This document shows positions 1-8,637 of a stretch of 41,616 nt of DNA, one piece after another. A program made the position numbers and the translations under genes. The stretch lies in NCBI GenBank assembly GCA_027488055.1, contig JAIYCK010000328.1:1-41616 (forward strand), in the 5' to 3' direction. The DNA comes from Flavobacteriales bacterium (GTDB lineage: Bacteria; Bacteroidota; Bacteroidia; Flavobacteriales_D; Sanyastnellaceae). Positions within the stretch are counted from its first letter, which is position 1. Every line of letters begins with the position of its first letter. Under the pieces are notes generated by a model. It was not told where the DNA came from and did no database searches. It saw only the letters and a list, made by a program, of their open reading frames with translations.

Positions 1-311
1 CGATGGGGTATGCCGATGCGATTGGTTTCAGAGCAGGGACGTCAATGCCTTTTTATTGGTACGATTTGCAACAAGATTGTGTGACCCCATTGCTGGTGCA
101 TCCCATTGCGATGATGGATACAACTTTGCGCAAATACATGCAATTGGCGCCTCAAGAAGCGATGCAAGCGGGGCGCACATTGATTGATCATGTCAAAGCC
201 GTGAACGGACAATGCTTGGTGGTTTGGCACAATGAGACACTATCGGAATCCGATGGATGGGAAGGTTGGCGTCCAGTGTGGGAGGATCAATTGGCATATG
301 GCAACCAATGA
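1..311 (+). CDS. Polysaccharide deacetylase family protein, C-terminal fragment
   Basis: Only the last ~102 residues lie in the window; the reading frame is open to the left edge, so the gene starts upstream and the ATG at base 3 is probably internal. The segment has the pattern I associate with the end of Bacteroidota NodB-type (DUF7033-linked) polysaccharide deacetylases: a GFRAGTSMPFYWYDL stretch, then LLVHPIAMMD and a final VVWHNETLS. Such enzymes remove acetyl groups from surface or cell-wall glycans with a metal bound by His/Asp residues. The family call is from memory of this C-terminal pattern; the catalytic N-terminal motifs are outside the window. It converges on the lpxH-like gene, with 57 bases between the two stop codons. 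Confidence 0.65.
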   Translation, partial: MGYADAIGFRAGTSMPFYWYDLQQDCVTPLLVHPIAMMDTTLRKYMQLAPQEAMQAGRTLIDHVKAVNGQCLVVWHNETLSESDGWEGWRPVWEDQLAYGNQ

Positions 312-368
312 TGCAAGATCGATGCTGGCGCTGGAGAATCTGCTAAGCAAGGGATTTAGAGCGGTACT

Positions 369-1136
369 TTAACGGGCTTGTGCATTCAACTTTTTCAATT
401 CACATGCGTTACCATCGAATACGGCATAATGCGGTTCGCTCATCCATTCTCCCAAGTTGATATAGGTGCTGCCTGATCCAAGATCGATTTGCAGCGGATA
501 ATGGCGATGGCCGAAAATAAAATAATCATAATGCTCACGCATCAATTGTTCCTTGCACCAAATGATGAGCCACTCCTTGTCTTCTCCCAGAAACACACGG
601 TCCTTGTCTCCGGTGGAGCTTCGCGAATAACTGGATAAGGAGGAAGCGAGCCAGATACCAAAGTTGGGATGTAAACGTGCAAAGAGCCACTGACACATTC
701 GATTAGCGAATACGCGTTTAATGAATTTGTATCCATAGTCGCCAGGACCTAATCCATCGCCGTGCCCAATCATACATTTTTTGTCGTTCCACGTCATTGT
801 AATTGGCTCGCGATGCAGAATAACACCACATTCTTGTGTCAGATAGTCGAAGATCCACATGTCGTGGTTGCCTGTGAAAACGTGCACTTCGATGCCCATG
901 TCACATAGTTCCGAAAGTGTGCCCAATAGGCGTGTATATCCTCTGGGAATAGCTCGTTTATATTCAAACCAGAAATCAAAAATATCGCCGACCAAGTATA
1001 TTTTTTCAGCATCGTGTTGAATCGATTTGAGCCAAGCAACCACTTTCTTTTCGCGCACCAAGCTCACTGAAGGATTTGGTGCACCCAGATGAAAGTCGGA
1101 GGCAAAATATATTTTCTTGGAAGAGATTGGATTCAC
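369..1136 (-). CDS. lpxH: UDP-2,3-diacylglucosamine diphosphatase, LpxH-type metallophosphatase
   Basis: Calcineurin-like metallophosphoesterase of 255 residues. In LpxH-type enzymes it cleaves UDP-2,3-diacylglucosamine to lipid X and UMP in lipid A synthesis, at the inner membrane face. The two-metal motifs are all visible: DFHLG near residue 14, GDIFDFW near 50, GNHD near 92, HGDGLG near 124 and GHRH near 210. Length fits the Bacteroidota LpxH group. The start is GTG at 1136; no ATG would keep the first motif, so GTG is accepted. It starts 3 bases after the stop of the M1 peptidase gene, so the two are probably co-transcribed. A generic UDP-sugar hydrolase role is possible, but the motif set and length favour LpxH. 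Confidence 0.8.
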   Translation of the reverse strand: MNPISSKKIYFASDFHLGAPNPSVSLVREKKVVAWLKSIQHDAEKIYLVGDIFDFWFEYKRAIPRGYTRLLGTLSELCDMGIEVHVFTGNHDMWIFDYLTQECGVILHREPITMTWNDKKCMIGHGDGLGPGDYGYKFIKRVFANRMCQWLFARLHPNFGIWLASSLSSYSRSSTGDKDRVFLGEDKEWLIIWCKEQLMREHYDYFIFGHRHYPLQIDLGSGSTYINLGEWMSEPHYAVFDGNACELKKLNAQAR

Positions 1137-1139
1137 GTG

Positions 1140-4100
1140 CTAGAGTTTTTTGATCATATTGAAAGGGTTGGCCAGATCCAAGTTCAATTGAAAACTGATG
1201 AGGTCGCGGAAATATACTCCATCTAGAATGGATTGGTTTCCTTGAGGATTGATATGCAGCAAGGGGATATACACCTCAAGAATAGACCTAACCAGTGGCA
1301 GTGCTATTCCGCCTGTTACCGCATATTTTTCTTGTTCTGCATAAGCAGCACCCATGTAGAATGCAATGGGCATTTTCAATGGAATGTCCATTTGGGTAGA
1401 AATGGAGAACAGCTGATTGCGACTGCTGAAATTGGTGCCACTGGGCAAAAATAGTCCGCCTTGTGTTTGAAGGTATTGTCTTGAAAGCAATCCAGTGTTT
1501 TCGCCTCTTCCAAGCATTTGTCCGTCGAAGAGATAATCCGATTGTCCGTTTTGACCAGCCGCTGAAAGGGCGATGTTGCCATTTGTGGTTCCTACATAGG
1601 CTCTGGTTGTCCAGTGTCGTTTGCCTTTGCCTCTATAGATATAATCGAAGGTCGCTTCGTTTTGCCACATGATCCCCCAATCCAGCATTTCACCACTTTG
1701 TAAATCCGATTTGAACGCAAGGGAGGAGCGCAGCATTTTCTTGCGCGCATCCATCTGCATGCGAAAGACATTGACCTCACCTCTACTACGATTTGGTGTA
1801 ACATACAAGGTGTAGGAATTCAATTCAGCGAAACCGTCGTCACTGCTTTGTGTGCCCCTTAAGAAGAACCACTCTGCTTTCAAATGTCCTTTCCAATCGT
1901 TTTTGAATCGTTTGGGGAAGAGATTCACTTTGACATAGGGTGCAATCAATCGATACCCATATACAAACGTTTGGTTGGTGCCAGAGACTTTGTCGAAAGC
2001 GAATCGTTGGGTACGCATTCCGAAGGCCACCTTGCCATTGTCTTTTTCCAACATAGCATAGCCATTGAGCCATCCAGAGCTCGGACTATAAAGGGGAGCG
2101 ATACGCCATTGAAATTCTTGTTTTGGCAACGTAGTGTTGTGCAGCAGAAGTCCAAACATCCATTTATTGTAATTATTCCAACCGGCAATCGGCGCCCAAA
2201 ACAACTTGCTTTTTTCGGGATGATCAACACCCGTGAGGAAGCTGAGCGAAAGGGGTTCAACTTTGCGCAGAATACCTTTAGTACGCGTGTAATTGTTGTT
2301 CCTTTTATATTCGGGAATACCGAATACGTTATTGACTTTGACTTGATCCCCTTTTTGTCCGTCGATGCGAATAACCTGTGTGCTCAAGGGTTGAATGCCA
2401 TCAAACCATTGGCGCTTGATCATTTGTCCATCGCGGTATACATCGACGGCGAAGGGACCTGCAATTTCTCCACTGTTTTTTACTTTAATGCGCAAGTCAC
2501 TCCCTTTGCTTGACTCGTTGGTACCGAATCCAGCGCGCACAACTTTATAATCGACATGTTCTTTGGTGTTGATCAGTCGATCAAAGAACCAATTGAGATC
2601 CTTCCCAGTGACGCGTTCAAAACACGCTTGTAGATTCTGTGGTTGTGGATGTTTGAATTTCCATTCCTCAAAGTATGCCGACATACATTGATTCATGAGG
2701 TCCTCACCCAAATAATTCATCAAGTAGTTGAAGGCTAGAGCGGATTTTTTATATACAATGGCTCCGTAGTTGATTTCAGAAAAGTAGTCGGCGGGCAACT
2801 GCATAGGTTGGTCTGCATTGGTGCGCGCTGTGATAAGGTAAGCCAGTTCTTCAGTGATATATTGGTAGGTCAAATCTTCGATACCGAGCAGTTTATCTAC
2901 ATCGACGCCATTGATGCCGATGTTGAGTTTGGCCATATTGGGATGGGTGGCCATCATGGTGCGGGATTCAAAGAACGAGTTGATCCCTTCATCCATCCAT
3001 GCGTTTTCGCGTTCATTGCTGCCAAGAATGCCATAGAACCAATTGTGTCCCACTTCGTGCACAATCACGGTTTGCAGTCCAGATTCAGAACCAGAGCGGC
3101 CAATGACTGTCACATTGGGGTATTCCATGCCACCCCCAGCGCTGATGGTGCCGTCTACCGCAGTGCACTGATTGTAGGGGTAGTCGCCCGACCAGAGTGA
3201 ATAATAATAAAGTCCATCTGCAATGGCTTGAAGCGCAGACTTGTCCCACAGAGCCGCTTCAAACGGAGTAAACATCGCCCAGGTGGTTACTTTGCGTTTG
3301 GAGTGAGGCAAGGTCATTTCGCCTTTGCGCACATTCCACGTTTTGTCAGCAAACCATCCAAAATCATGGACATTGGATTGGCGGTAGTGCAATGTTTTGA
3401 AACGTTTGGAGGAGGCGGGATAGAGCGCGTTGCCTGTGGCATCGACATAGTGTTTCACTTGGAGAGGCAGCTTGGATAAGGAGTCGAGTCGTTGCAATTC
3501 GGATGCTGTTTGAAGATCACCCGTAGCTCCTACCGTGTAATTTTCCGGAAGGGTAATTTTTACGTCGAAGGAACCGAACTCCGAATAAAACTCGCCTTGG
3601 TTGAGATACGGCATTTCGTGCCATCCATCCAGGTCATATACCGCGGGCTTTGGATACCATTGTGTGATTTGATAGGACTCACCAATATGCCCCAAGCGCG
3701 ATATGGCACCCGAGGGCAATTTCACTCGAAAGGGGGTGGATACTGTGGCGACCTGCCCTGGTCCCAATGGTTGGGGGAGCGTCAAGACAACGATGTCTTC
3801 GAATCCTTTGTGGGGTGCTATAGTGGCGTCTGCACCATTCACTTTGAATTGCAAGGAGTCGATGTATCCGCGATCACCTTGACCTGCATGCAATAGAAAA
3901 AAATCACCGCTTCTCATTTTTTGCTTGGCGAGGGCTGTTTTGGCATTCTTGTAAGCGTTTGGCCACAAGTGTATGTAGAGCACTTCCAAGGTGTCAGAAC
4001 TGTTGTTTGTGTAGGAGAATGTTTCAAAACCATGGAGCATATGCTGGACGTCATCCAGGCGCACATCTATGGTGTAATTGACTTCTTGTTGAAAGTATTG

Positions 4101-4169
4101 TTGGCCATGTGACAAGGAAGCACAGAGAATGAAAAAGGCGGCGATGTAGGCCGAAAGGGATGGCATCAT
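1140..4169 (-). CDS. Secreted M1-family zinc metallopeptidase with beta-rich C-terminal region
   Basis: Aminopeptidase N-like (M1) protein. I place the start at the ATG at 4169 (or the adjacent ATG at 4166), because the signal peptide MPSLSAYIAAFFILCASLSHGQ follows at once; the longer open frame to 4280 adds 37 residues with no coding character. Zinc motif HEVGH lies near residue 370, followed after 18 residues by the third ligand Glu in NAWMDEG; the substrate-binding GGGMEYP is about 25 residues earlier. The catalytic part ends near residue 570. The remaining ~430 residues are unusual: alternating aromatic/hydrophobic strands with short turns, much like an outer-membrane beta-barrel. No T9SS sorting tail is seen. 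Likely cell-surface peptide hydrolysis. Confidence 0.85.
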   Translation of the reverse strand: MMPSLSAYIAAFFILCASLSHGQQYFQQEVNYTIDVRLDDVQHMLHGFETFSYTNNSSDTLEVLYIHLWPNAYKNAKTALAKQKMRSGDFFLLHAGQGDRGYIDSLQFKVNGADATIAPHKGFEDIVVLTLPQPLGPGQVATVSTPFRVKLPSGAISRLGHIGESYQITQWYPKPAVYDLDGWHEMPYLNQGEFYSEFGSFDVKITLPENYTVGATGDLQTASELQRLDSLSKLPLQVKHYVDATGNALYPASSKRFKTLHYRQSNVHDFGWFADKTWNVRKGEMTLPHSKRKVTTWAMFTPFEAALWDKSALQAIADGLYYYSLWSGDYPYNQCTAVDGTISAGGGMEYPNVTVIGRSGSESGLQTVIVHEVGHNWFYGILGSNERENAWMDEGINSFFESRTMMATHPNMAKLNIGINGVDVDKLLGIEDLTYQYITEELAYLITARTNADQPMQLPADYFSEINYGAIVYKKSALAFNYLMNYLGEDLMNQCMSAYFEEWKFKHPQPQNLQACFERVTGKDLNWFFDRLINTKEHVDYKVVRAGFGTNESSKGSDLRIKVKNSGEIAGPFAVDVYRDGQMIKRQWFDGIQPLSTQVIRIDGQKGDQVKVNNVFGIPEYKRNNNYTRTKGILRKVEPLSLSFLTGVDHPEKSKLFWAPIAGWNNYNKWMFGLLLHNTTLPKQEFQWRIAPLYSPSSGWLNGYAMLEKDNGKVAFGMRTQRFAFDKVSGTNQTFVYGYRLIAPYVKVNLFPKRFKNDWKGHLKAEWFFLRGTQSSDDGFAELNSYTLYVTPNRSRGEVNVFRMQMDARKKMLRSSLAFKSDLQSGEMLDWGIMWQNEATFDYIYRGKGKRHWTTRAYVGTTNGNIALSAAGQNGQSDYLFDGQMLGRGENTGLLSRQYLQTQGGLFLPSGTNFSSRNQLFSISTQMDIPLKMPIAFYMGAAYAEQEKYAVTGGIALPLVRSILEVYIPLLHINPQGNQSILDGVYFRDLISFQLNLDLANPFNMIKKL

Positions 4170-4376
4170 GTAAAAAAATAGTATGCTGTAAAAGTAATGA
4201 ATTTCAAGGCATGGTTCACCTCTGAAAATGGGGTAGAAGGGGGGGCAGTGAGCTTTCGCCTCATTTGGCTTTTTGAACATTCGTTGAATTCGGCAAAATG
4301 AATGTTAATTTAATGCTGCTGAGGGCGAACGAATATTCGGTTTGTTAACAACATAGAATTCACGTGCCATGGTATT

Positions 4377-4604
4377 TTGACCAAACGATTCGATGAATAT
4401 GTTGATTTTGCTAATTCTTATTATAGCAATGTTATGGGATTGCTAAGTGAAAATAGGAAGGCTCTTGAGCCTTCTTTGGTTGATAAGTCCGGGGGGCAAC
4501 AATTCGAAACGTATCAATCTTGGATATATTTATTCAGGTTTCGAAGCCAAGGAAAAGGGTTATTGAAATCAGTTAGTTACCTAAACAAATATATATATGC
4601 CTAA
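4377..4604 (+). CDS. Doubtful small ORF in AT-rich leader before the PhoH gene
   Basis: A 75-codon frame starting with TTG (4377), ending 8 bases inside the PhoH start. The product has no motif I recognise, no signal peptide and no membrane segment. Base composition is clearly more AT-rich than the flanking genes, and the frame contains a perfect hairpin (4457-4474), both of which speak for an untranslated leader or a gene remnant. It is listed because otherwise 427 bases would be unexplained. Confidence 0.2.
   Translation: MTKRFDEYVDFANSYYSNVMGLLSENRKALEPSLVDKSGGQQFETYQSWIYLFRFRSQGKGLLKSVSYLNKYIYA
4457..4474 (+). other. Hairpin in the PhoH upstream region
   Basis: GAAGGCTC and GAGCCTTC form an 8-bp perfect stem (the two central T bases must open part of it), followed by CTTT only. 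The T run is too short for a convincing terminator. It could be an attenuator or mRNA structure ahead of the PhoH gene, or simply lie inside the doubtful small ORF. Confidence 0.3.
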
Positions 4605-6030
4605 AGCCATCAATCCAAAGAAGTCGGCTGCACCAACCAAGGCACCGGCGGCAGTGAAGTCAGCAAAAAAAATTACCAATTCTAAAAACAAAAAAGAAGG
4701 AATTTCAGGAAAAAAGATTTATGTGCTAGATACCTCTGTTTTATTGCACGACCACAATTGTATCAATAGCTTTGAGGAGCATTTGGTGGCGATTCCCATC
4801 ACAGTGCTGGAGGAATTGGACAAATTCAAGGTGGGCAATGATACCAAGAATTTTGAGGCACGCGAGTGTATCCGAATCATCGATCGTTTGTCGAGCAATC
4901 ATACCTTGCAAGAATGGATCCCATTGGAGAATTCGCAAGGTGGTCGACTCAAGATTATTTTAAATTCGAGCGAAGATCCCAACAAAAATGCAGAGACCAT
5001 TTTTGAGGTTCGCAAAAACGATCATAAAATATTGAACGCAGCGATACAACTTCAAATTGAGGAGCCTACAGCACGTGTGGTGATGGTGACCAAGGACATC
5101 AACCTCCGATTGAAGGCCAAAGCCCTTGATTTGCCTGCAGAGGACTATAAAACGGGCAAAGTGAAGGACGCCATGATGATGTACAGCGGCCGCACCACCA
5201 TTGAGAACATCGACGGTGAGTACATCCGCAAACTGTATCAAGAAGGTCGCTCAGAAGAATTGCAAGTATTGGGAAAGGAGAAATACAATAACCATTTCTA
5301 TATCCTAAAGAATTGCACGAGCTCCGCATTGGCCTATTACGATAGTAAGGTGCAGGAAATACACCGTGTTGACAAAGGATATGCGTATGGTATTAAACCC
5401 AAAAATGCCGAACAGGCCTTTGCTTTGCATGCTGTTTTGAATCCAGCGATCAAATTGGTGACCATTAGTGGCGTGGCGGGCACAGGTAAGACTTTGTTGG
5501 CCTTGGCGGGCTCGTTGGAGCAGAAGAACAATTACGATCAATTGATTTTGGCGCGACCGATTGTGCCATTGAGCAACAAAGAAATTGGCTATTTGCCAGG
5601 CGATGCAGAGGAGAAAATCAATCCGTATATGCAGCCCTTGTGGGATAACCTTAGTTTCATCAAGAATCAATTTGGTGAACATGAGAAAAAGCGCAAGGCC
5701 ATCGATGAGATGCAGGCGCAAGGCAAGATCACTATATGTCCATTGGCTTTCATTCGCGGTAGGTCATTGAGTAATTGTATTTTCATCATTGACGAAGCTC
5801 AAAACCTGACTCCGCATGAAGTCAAAACGATCATCACGCGTGCAGGTGACAACACCAAGGTGATTTTGACGGGCGATGTGCGACAAATCGATACACCGTA
5901 TTTGGACGAGCACAGCAATGGAATGTCCTACGTGATTGAACGTTTGAAAGGCGAAGGATTGTATTGTCACGTGACCCTTGAGAAGGGCGAACGCAGTGAG
6001 TTGGCAAATCTAGCAAACGAAATGTTATAG
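4597..6030 (+). CDS. PIN domain-PhoH family ATPase (YlaK type)
   Basis: 477-residue two-domain protein. After a Lys/Ala-rich basic N-terminus, a PIN nuclease-like domain begins near residue 40 (VLDTSVLLHDHN, then ITVLEELDKFK with acidic metal-binding residues). A PhoH ATPase domain follows from about residue 265: Walker A GVAGTGKT near 291, Walker B IIDEAQN near 397, then TGDVRQID. The PIN-PhoH fusion is widespread (PhoH2 / YlaK group); characterised members show RNA unwinding and RNase activity, so an RNA-processing role in the cytoplasm is likely, with phosphate-starvation control only historical. Start ATG at 4597; a strong terminator follows at 6084-6111. All key motifs look intact. Confidence 0.9.
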   Translation: MPKAINPKKSAAPTKAPAAVKSAKKITNSKNKKEGISGKKIYVLDTSVLLHDHNCINSFEEHLVAIPITVLEELDKFKVGNDTKNFEARECIRIIDRLSSNHTLQEWIPLENSQGGRLKIILNSSEDPNKNAETIFEVRKNDHKILNAAIQLQIEEPTARVVMVTKDINLRLKAKALDLPAEDYKTGKVKDAMMMYSGRTTIENIDGEYIRKLYQEGRSEELQVLGKEKYNNHFYILKNCTSSALAYYDSKVQEIHRVDKGYAYGIKPKNAEQAFALHAVLNPAIKLVTISGVAGTGKTLLALAGSLEQKNNYDQLILARPIVPLSNKEIGYLPGDAEEKINPYMQPLWDNLSFIKNQFGEHEKKRKAIDEMQAQGKITICPLAFIRGRSLSNCIFIIDEAQNLTPHEVKTIITRAGDNTKVILTGDVRQIDTPYLDEHSNGMSYVIERLKGEGLYCHVTLEKGERSELANLANEML

Positions 6031-6083
6031 TTTTTGGGGGCTGTTGATACATGATTCTGACAGTCGATTTATATGTACAAAAG

Positions 6084-6114
6084 AAGGCCTGGAGTATCTC
6101 CAGGCCTTTTTCTT
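6084..6114 (+). terminator. Rho-independent terminator after the PhoH gene
   Basis: AAGGCCTGGAG, loop TAT, CTCCAGGCCTT: an 11-bp perfect stem with a 3-base loop, followed by TTTTCTT. It lies 53 bases after the PhoH stop. Read on the other strand it also follows the cytochrome gene (stop at 6160) but the downstream T run is weaker there, so it may serve both genes. Confidence 0.85.
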
Positions 6115-6159
6115 AGCGCTCATCAAACAATAGAATTGTTTGGGTCGTATTTCTTTTTA

Positions 6160-8139
6160 TTAGGCTGTTCGCACCACTTTTTCGACGCGTCGACCCCGCT
6201 CTGTTCGGATATCCACTAGATAGGTGCCAATCGAATCTGGCAAGCGAAGCATGAATTGACTTTGGTTCGGCTGATAAGCTACCAAAAGTTTGCCGCGGGC
6301 ATCGTAAATTTTAACTTCTAGAATGCGGTCCAGTCCAGCATTGACGCGCAATTGTCCTGTCGTGGTTGGATTAGGTCCAAGTTGAAAAAATTGATCATTT
6401 TGGCCCACACCTACCAATGTGGTGTTTGTTTCGTCCATGGCTACTTGCACGGGATCCGCTCCTTCTTCAAGGTACATTTCTTCAAAGGCATTGATGTCTT
6501 CATGATCCACTGCAAACATTTCTTCCATCCATTTCGGTGGGACACTTTGGTACATCAAACGAGCAGTGACGTGCACTTCGCCATTGATGCCGCTGACAGG
6601 AATATGGAATTTGATCTCATCTGTTCCGCTGCCTTCTACACCGTTGACCCAATTGAAATTGGGGTCATTGGCTGCAGGCCCTACGATCATAGTGGAGTCA
6701 TACGCCGCATGTGTCGTGCTGAATCCGATAGGCACCAATCGATTGTCTTTGAGCATGTGGTGGGCGCGTTCCAAAACAGTTGTGGGATTGCCATTCACAT
6801 CGCCCATGACCATCTCATAGATTTGCACTTGATCTTCGGAGTTGATTAGGTCATAATGCGGTTCATAGATTGCATCCTGTCCATTGACCTCAAAGTTGGG
6901 TTGCAATGCTCCGCTGTGGAACAGTTCATTGCCATTGGCATCCGTCATGATGAACTCCACATATGCTCTGCGCGATGGATAACCACTTGGGAATTTATGT
7001 CCTGCTCTGTTGTTGATTTTGACAGTGTATCTTGCCGTGTCGCCATCGATTTCGCTTGGTGTAATTTCGATGTCAGCAGTGTTTTGCTGGAGATTTTGGA
7101 TCGTCCGATCGATGACCGTATTGAAATGTGTTTCTGTCGCTGTCAATCCGAGCTCGCCAATTCGGTTTTTCATAAGTTCCAGCATAAAAGAGTTACCTCC
7201 GACTAAAAAGTGCTGGCCAAAGGGTTTTCGAGGGTAATCTTCTAAGAACAGATAACCAGAAGCCACTACCACAGGTTCTTCTAAGCGCGGCATATGACAG
7301 CCTTGGCATTCGCCTTCTTGTGTGCCTTGGGCGTTGAAAGTGGAATTGAGCCACTCGTGGTAGGTAGCTTGTTCGATGAAGGTATCTCCTGTGGGATTGC
7401 CCTCCAAATCGGCTGTATTCGTCACAAGTGAGTGACATCCGGCGCACGTTTCAGACTTCGAGAATTTTTCATGAGGAACAGGGTCCACTCCAACGAAACT
7501 CTGCATGGCGCTGCTGAACAAGGGGAAATCATCGGGAGCAATGTCGAAAACAGGCCCCCAGACGGTATCCGCATTGTAATGCAGTTCGCCGCTGAAGAAA
7601 TTTCCGACAGGTTCAATTTGTTGACTGTGACATGCCATGCAGCTTACACCATCATTGGCAAGGGAATCTGTGTTCAAGGTATTCATGTCAAAAAATTCGA
7701 CACCGTCATGCTCTGCTTCGAATCTTCCCATAGGCGCATGGCAAGAGGTACATTTATTGACCAACTCATTGGCATGTCCCGGATTGACCGAGGTTTCGTG
7801 GGCTACTTTGGCTCTCCAAAAGGGGTCTTTGGATGAATTGGCCATCATGGTGGCGCGCCAGTTCTCAGCCGGACTCACATTGTTCCCCTCGCTGTCCAAA
7901 TTGGCAATGCCGTTGGCATCCACCCCGTGGCATCCGGCACATTTGCCAGAGCCGATGAACATATCGCTGGTTTGGTTCGGTAAGTCACCTTCGAGCATAC
8001 TGCGATAGGTATTCAACTCTTCACCAGTATGATAACCCATCGGTTTTTTCTTTTGATAGGCCGCGGTAAAAACCATGGCAATGGCGATGCAAGCGCAAAG
8101 CAACAATGCCTTAGGGTATTTCTTTATGAAATTGGACAT
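6160..8139 (-). CDS. Pentaheme c-type cytochrome with T9SS type A sorting tail
   Basis: 659 residues. An N-terminal hydrophobic segment (about residues 10-27) acts as signal peptide or anchor. Five CxxCH heme-binding motifs are visible with first Cys at residues 67, 130, 167, 232 and 278. The middle (about 330-560) is beta-rich and free of Cys motifs. The end, from LGPNPTTTG near residue 590 to the basic KVVRTA terminus, has the layout of a Por secretion (T9SS type A) sorting domain. The protein is therefore expected to receive hemes in the periplasm and then reach the cell surface. Partner and substrate are unknown; I see no nitrite- or hydroxylamine-reductase signature. A possible minus-strand -7 box lies at 8243-8250. 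Confidence 0.85.
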   Translation of the reverse strand: MSNFIKKYPKALLLCACIAIAMVFTAAYQKKKPMGYHTGEELNTYRSMLEGDLPNQTSDMFIGSGKCAGCHGVDANGIANLDSEGNNVSPAENWRATMMANSSKDPFWRAKVAHETSVNPGHANELVNKCTSCHAPMGRFEAEHDGVEFFDMNTLNTDSLANDGVSCMACHSQQIEPVGNFFSGELHYNADTVWGPVFDIAPDDFPLFSSAMQSFVGVDPVPHEKFSKSETCAGCHSLVTNTADLEGNPTGDTFIEQATYHEWLNSTFNAQGTQEGECQGCHMPRLEEPVVVASGYLFLEDYPRKPFGQHFLVGGNSFMLELMKNRIGELGLTATETHFNTVIDRTIQNLQQNTADIEITPSEIDGDTARYTVKINNRAGHKFPSGYPSRRAYVEFIMTDANGNELFHSGALQPNFEVNGQDAIYEPHYDLINSEDQVQIYEMVMGDVNGNPTTVLERAHHMLKDNRLVPIGFSTTHAAYDSTMIVGPAANDPNFNWVNGVEGSGTDEIKFHIPVSGINGEVHVTARLMYQSVPPKWMEEMFAVDHEDINAFEEMYLEEGADPVQVAMDETNTTLVGVGQNDQFFQLGPNPTTTGQLRVNAGLDRILEVKIYDARGKLLVAYQPNQSQFMLRLPDSIGTYLVDIRTERGRRVEKVVRTA

Positions 8140-8242
8140 AACGATTGTTTGGTGCGTGAAATTTCCTTGTCTTTATCCCTATAACTCACCTGAAATGCTC
8201 ATTGTTCGGTGCGGCTATAGCATGGATTCTTAACTATGCTTG

Positions 8243-8250
8243 CAAAAATA
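8243..8250 (-). promoter_or_regulatory. Possible -7 box upstream of the cytochrome gene
   Basis: TATTTTTG on the minus strand fits the Bacteroidota -7 consensus TAnnTTTG exactly, 104 bases before the cytochrome ATG. No TTG is seen at the expected 19-20 base distance, so this is only suggestive. Confidence 0.3.
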
Positions 8251-8286
8251 CAATAGACACGTTAAACACCCCACCAAATATGACTT

Positions 8287-8583
8287 TTACCAGATTTCTA
8301 ATTCCTCGATCAATCGGATTCCTAATTCTTGATTGATCGCATCAATGAGTTTGCTCTTTGCTGCGGATAATTCTTGTTTCAGCACACCGCTGTCCAATTT
8401 GACAATCAGCGTGGTGTTTTTGAGCCAAATCTCACGGGTATTTTTCTCGATATAAGGGCCTACCGTTCGATTGTAGCAGGCGATGACCTCCAATTCGGAG
8501 TATTTTTTTTTCATGCCCGTGTTGCGCAGCATCTCGTCGATGAGCGTTTTGAGGGATTGATCATTGTATTTGCGAAGTGACAC
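8287..8583 (-). CDS. DUF721 family (DciA-like) protein
   Basis: 98-residue protein of the DUF721 family, recognisable by the N-terminal IDEMLRNTGMKKKYSELEVIACYNRTVGPYI pattern (shown here split: helical start, then the conserved W/Y-N-x-x-VG position) and the C-terminal L-x-x-E-L-x-x-x-K-x-x-L-I-x-x-I-N stretch. DciA-type members in other phyla help load the replicative helicase; in Bacteroidota the short form is common but its role is not proven. The start is GTG at 8583. It is the last gene of the minus-strand run that begins at the TrmH-like gene, 54 bases after the beta-barrel gene. Confidence 0.8.
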   Translation of the reverse strand: MSLRKYNDQSLKTLIDEMLRNTGMKKKYSELEVIACYNRTVGPYIEKNTREIWLKNTTLIVKLDSGVLKQELSAAKSKLIDAINQELGIRLIEELEIW

Positions 8584-8637
8584 GGGAGGCTAAACTACAT
8601 CAGGATGAGCTTGACTTTGCAATTGTGGACAACTGTT

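Noticed and set aside
1884..2513. 209-codon plus-strand ORF inside the M1 peptidase gene
   Set aside because: It is antisense to a clearly coding region of the peptidase, has no domain, and arises from codon bias on the opposite strand.
4170..4280. Longer N-terminus of the M1 peptidase
   Set aside because: The added 37 residues lack coding character and would bury the signal peptide; the ATG at 4169 is better.
4457..4474. Hairpin as a terminator for transcription into PhoH
   Set aside because: Only three T residues follow, and a terminator directly before a gene without another promoter would be odd.
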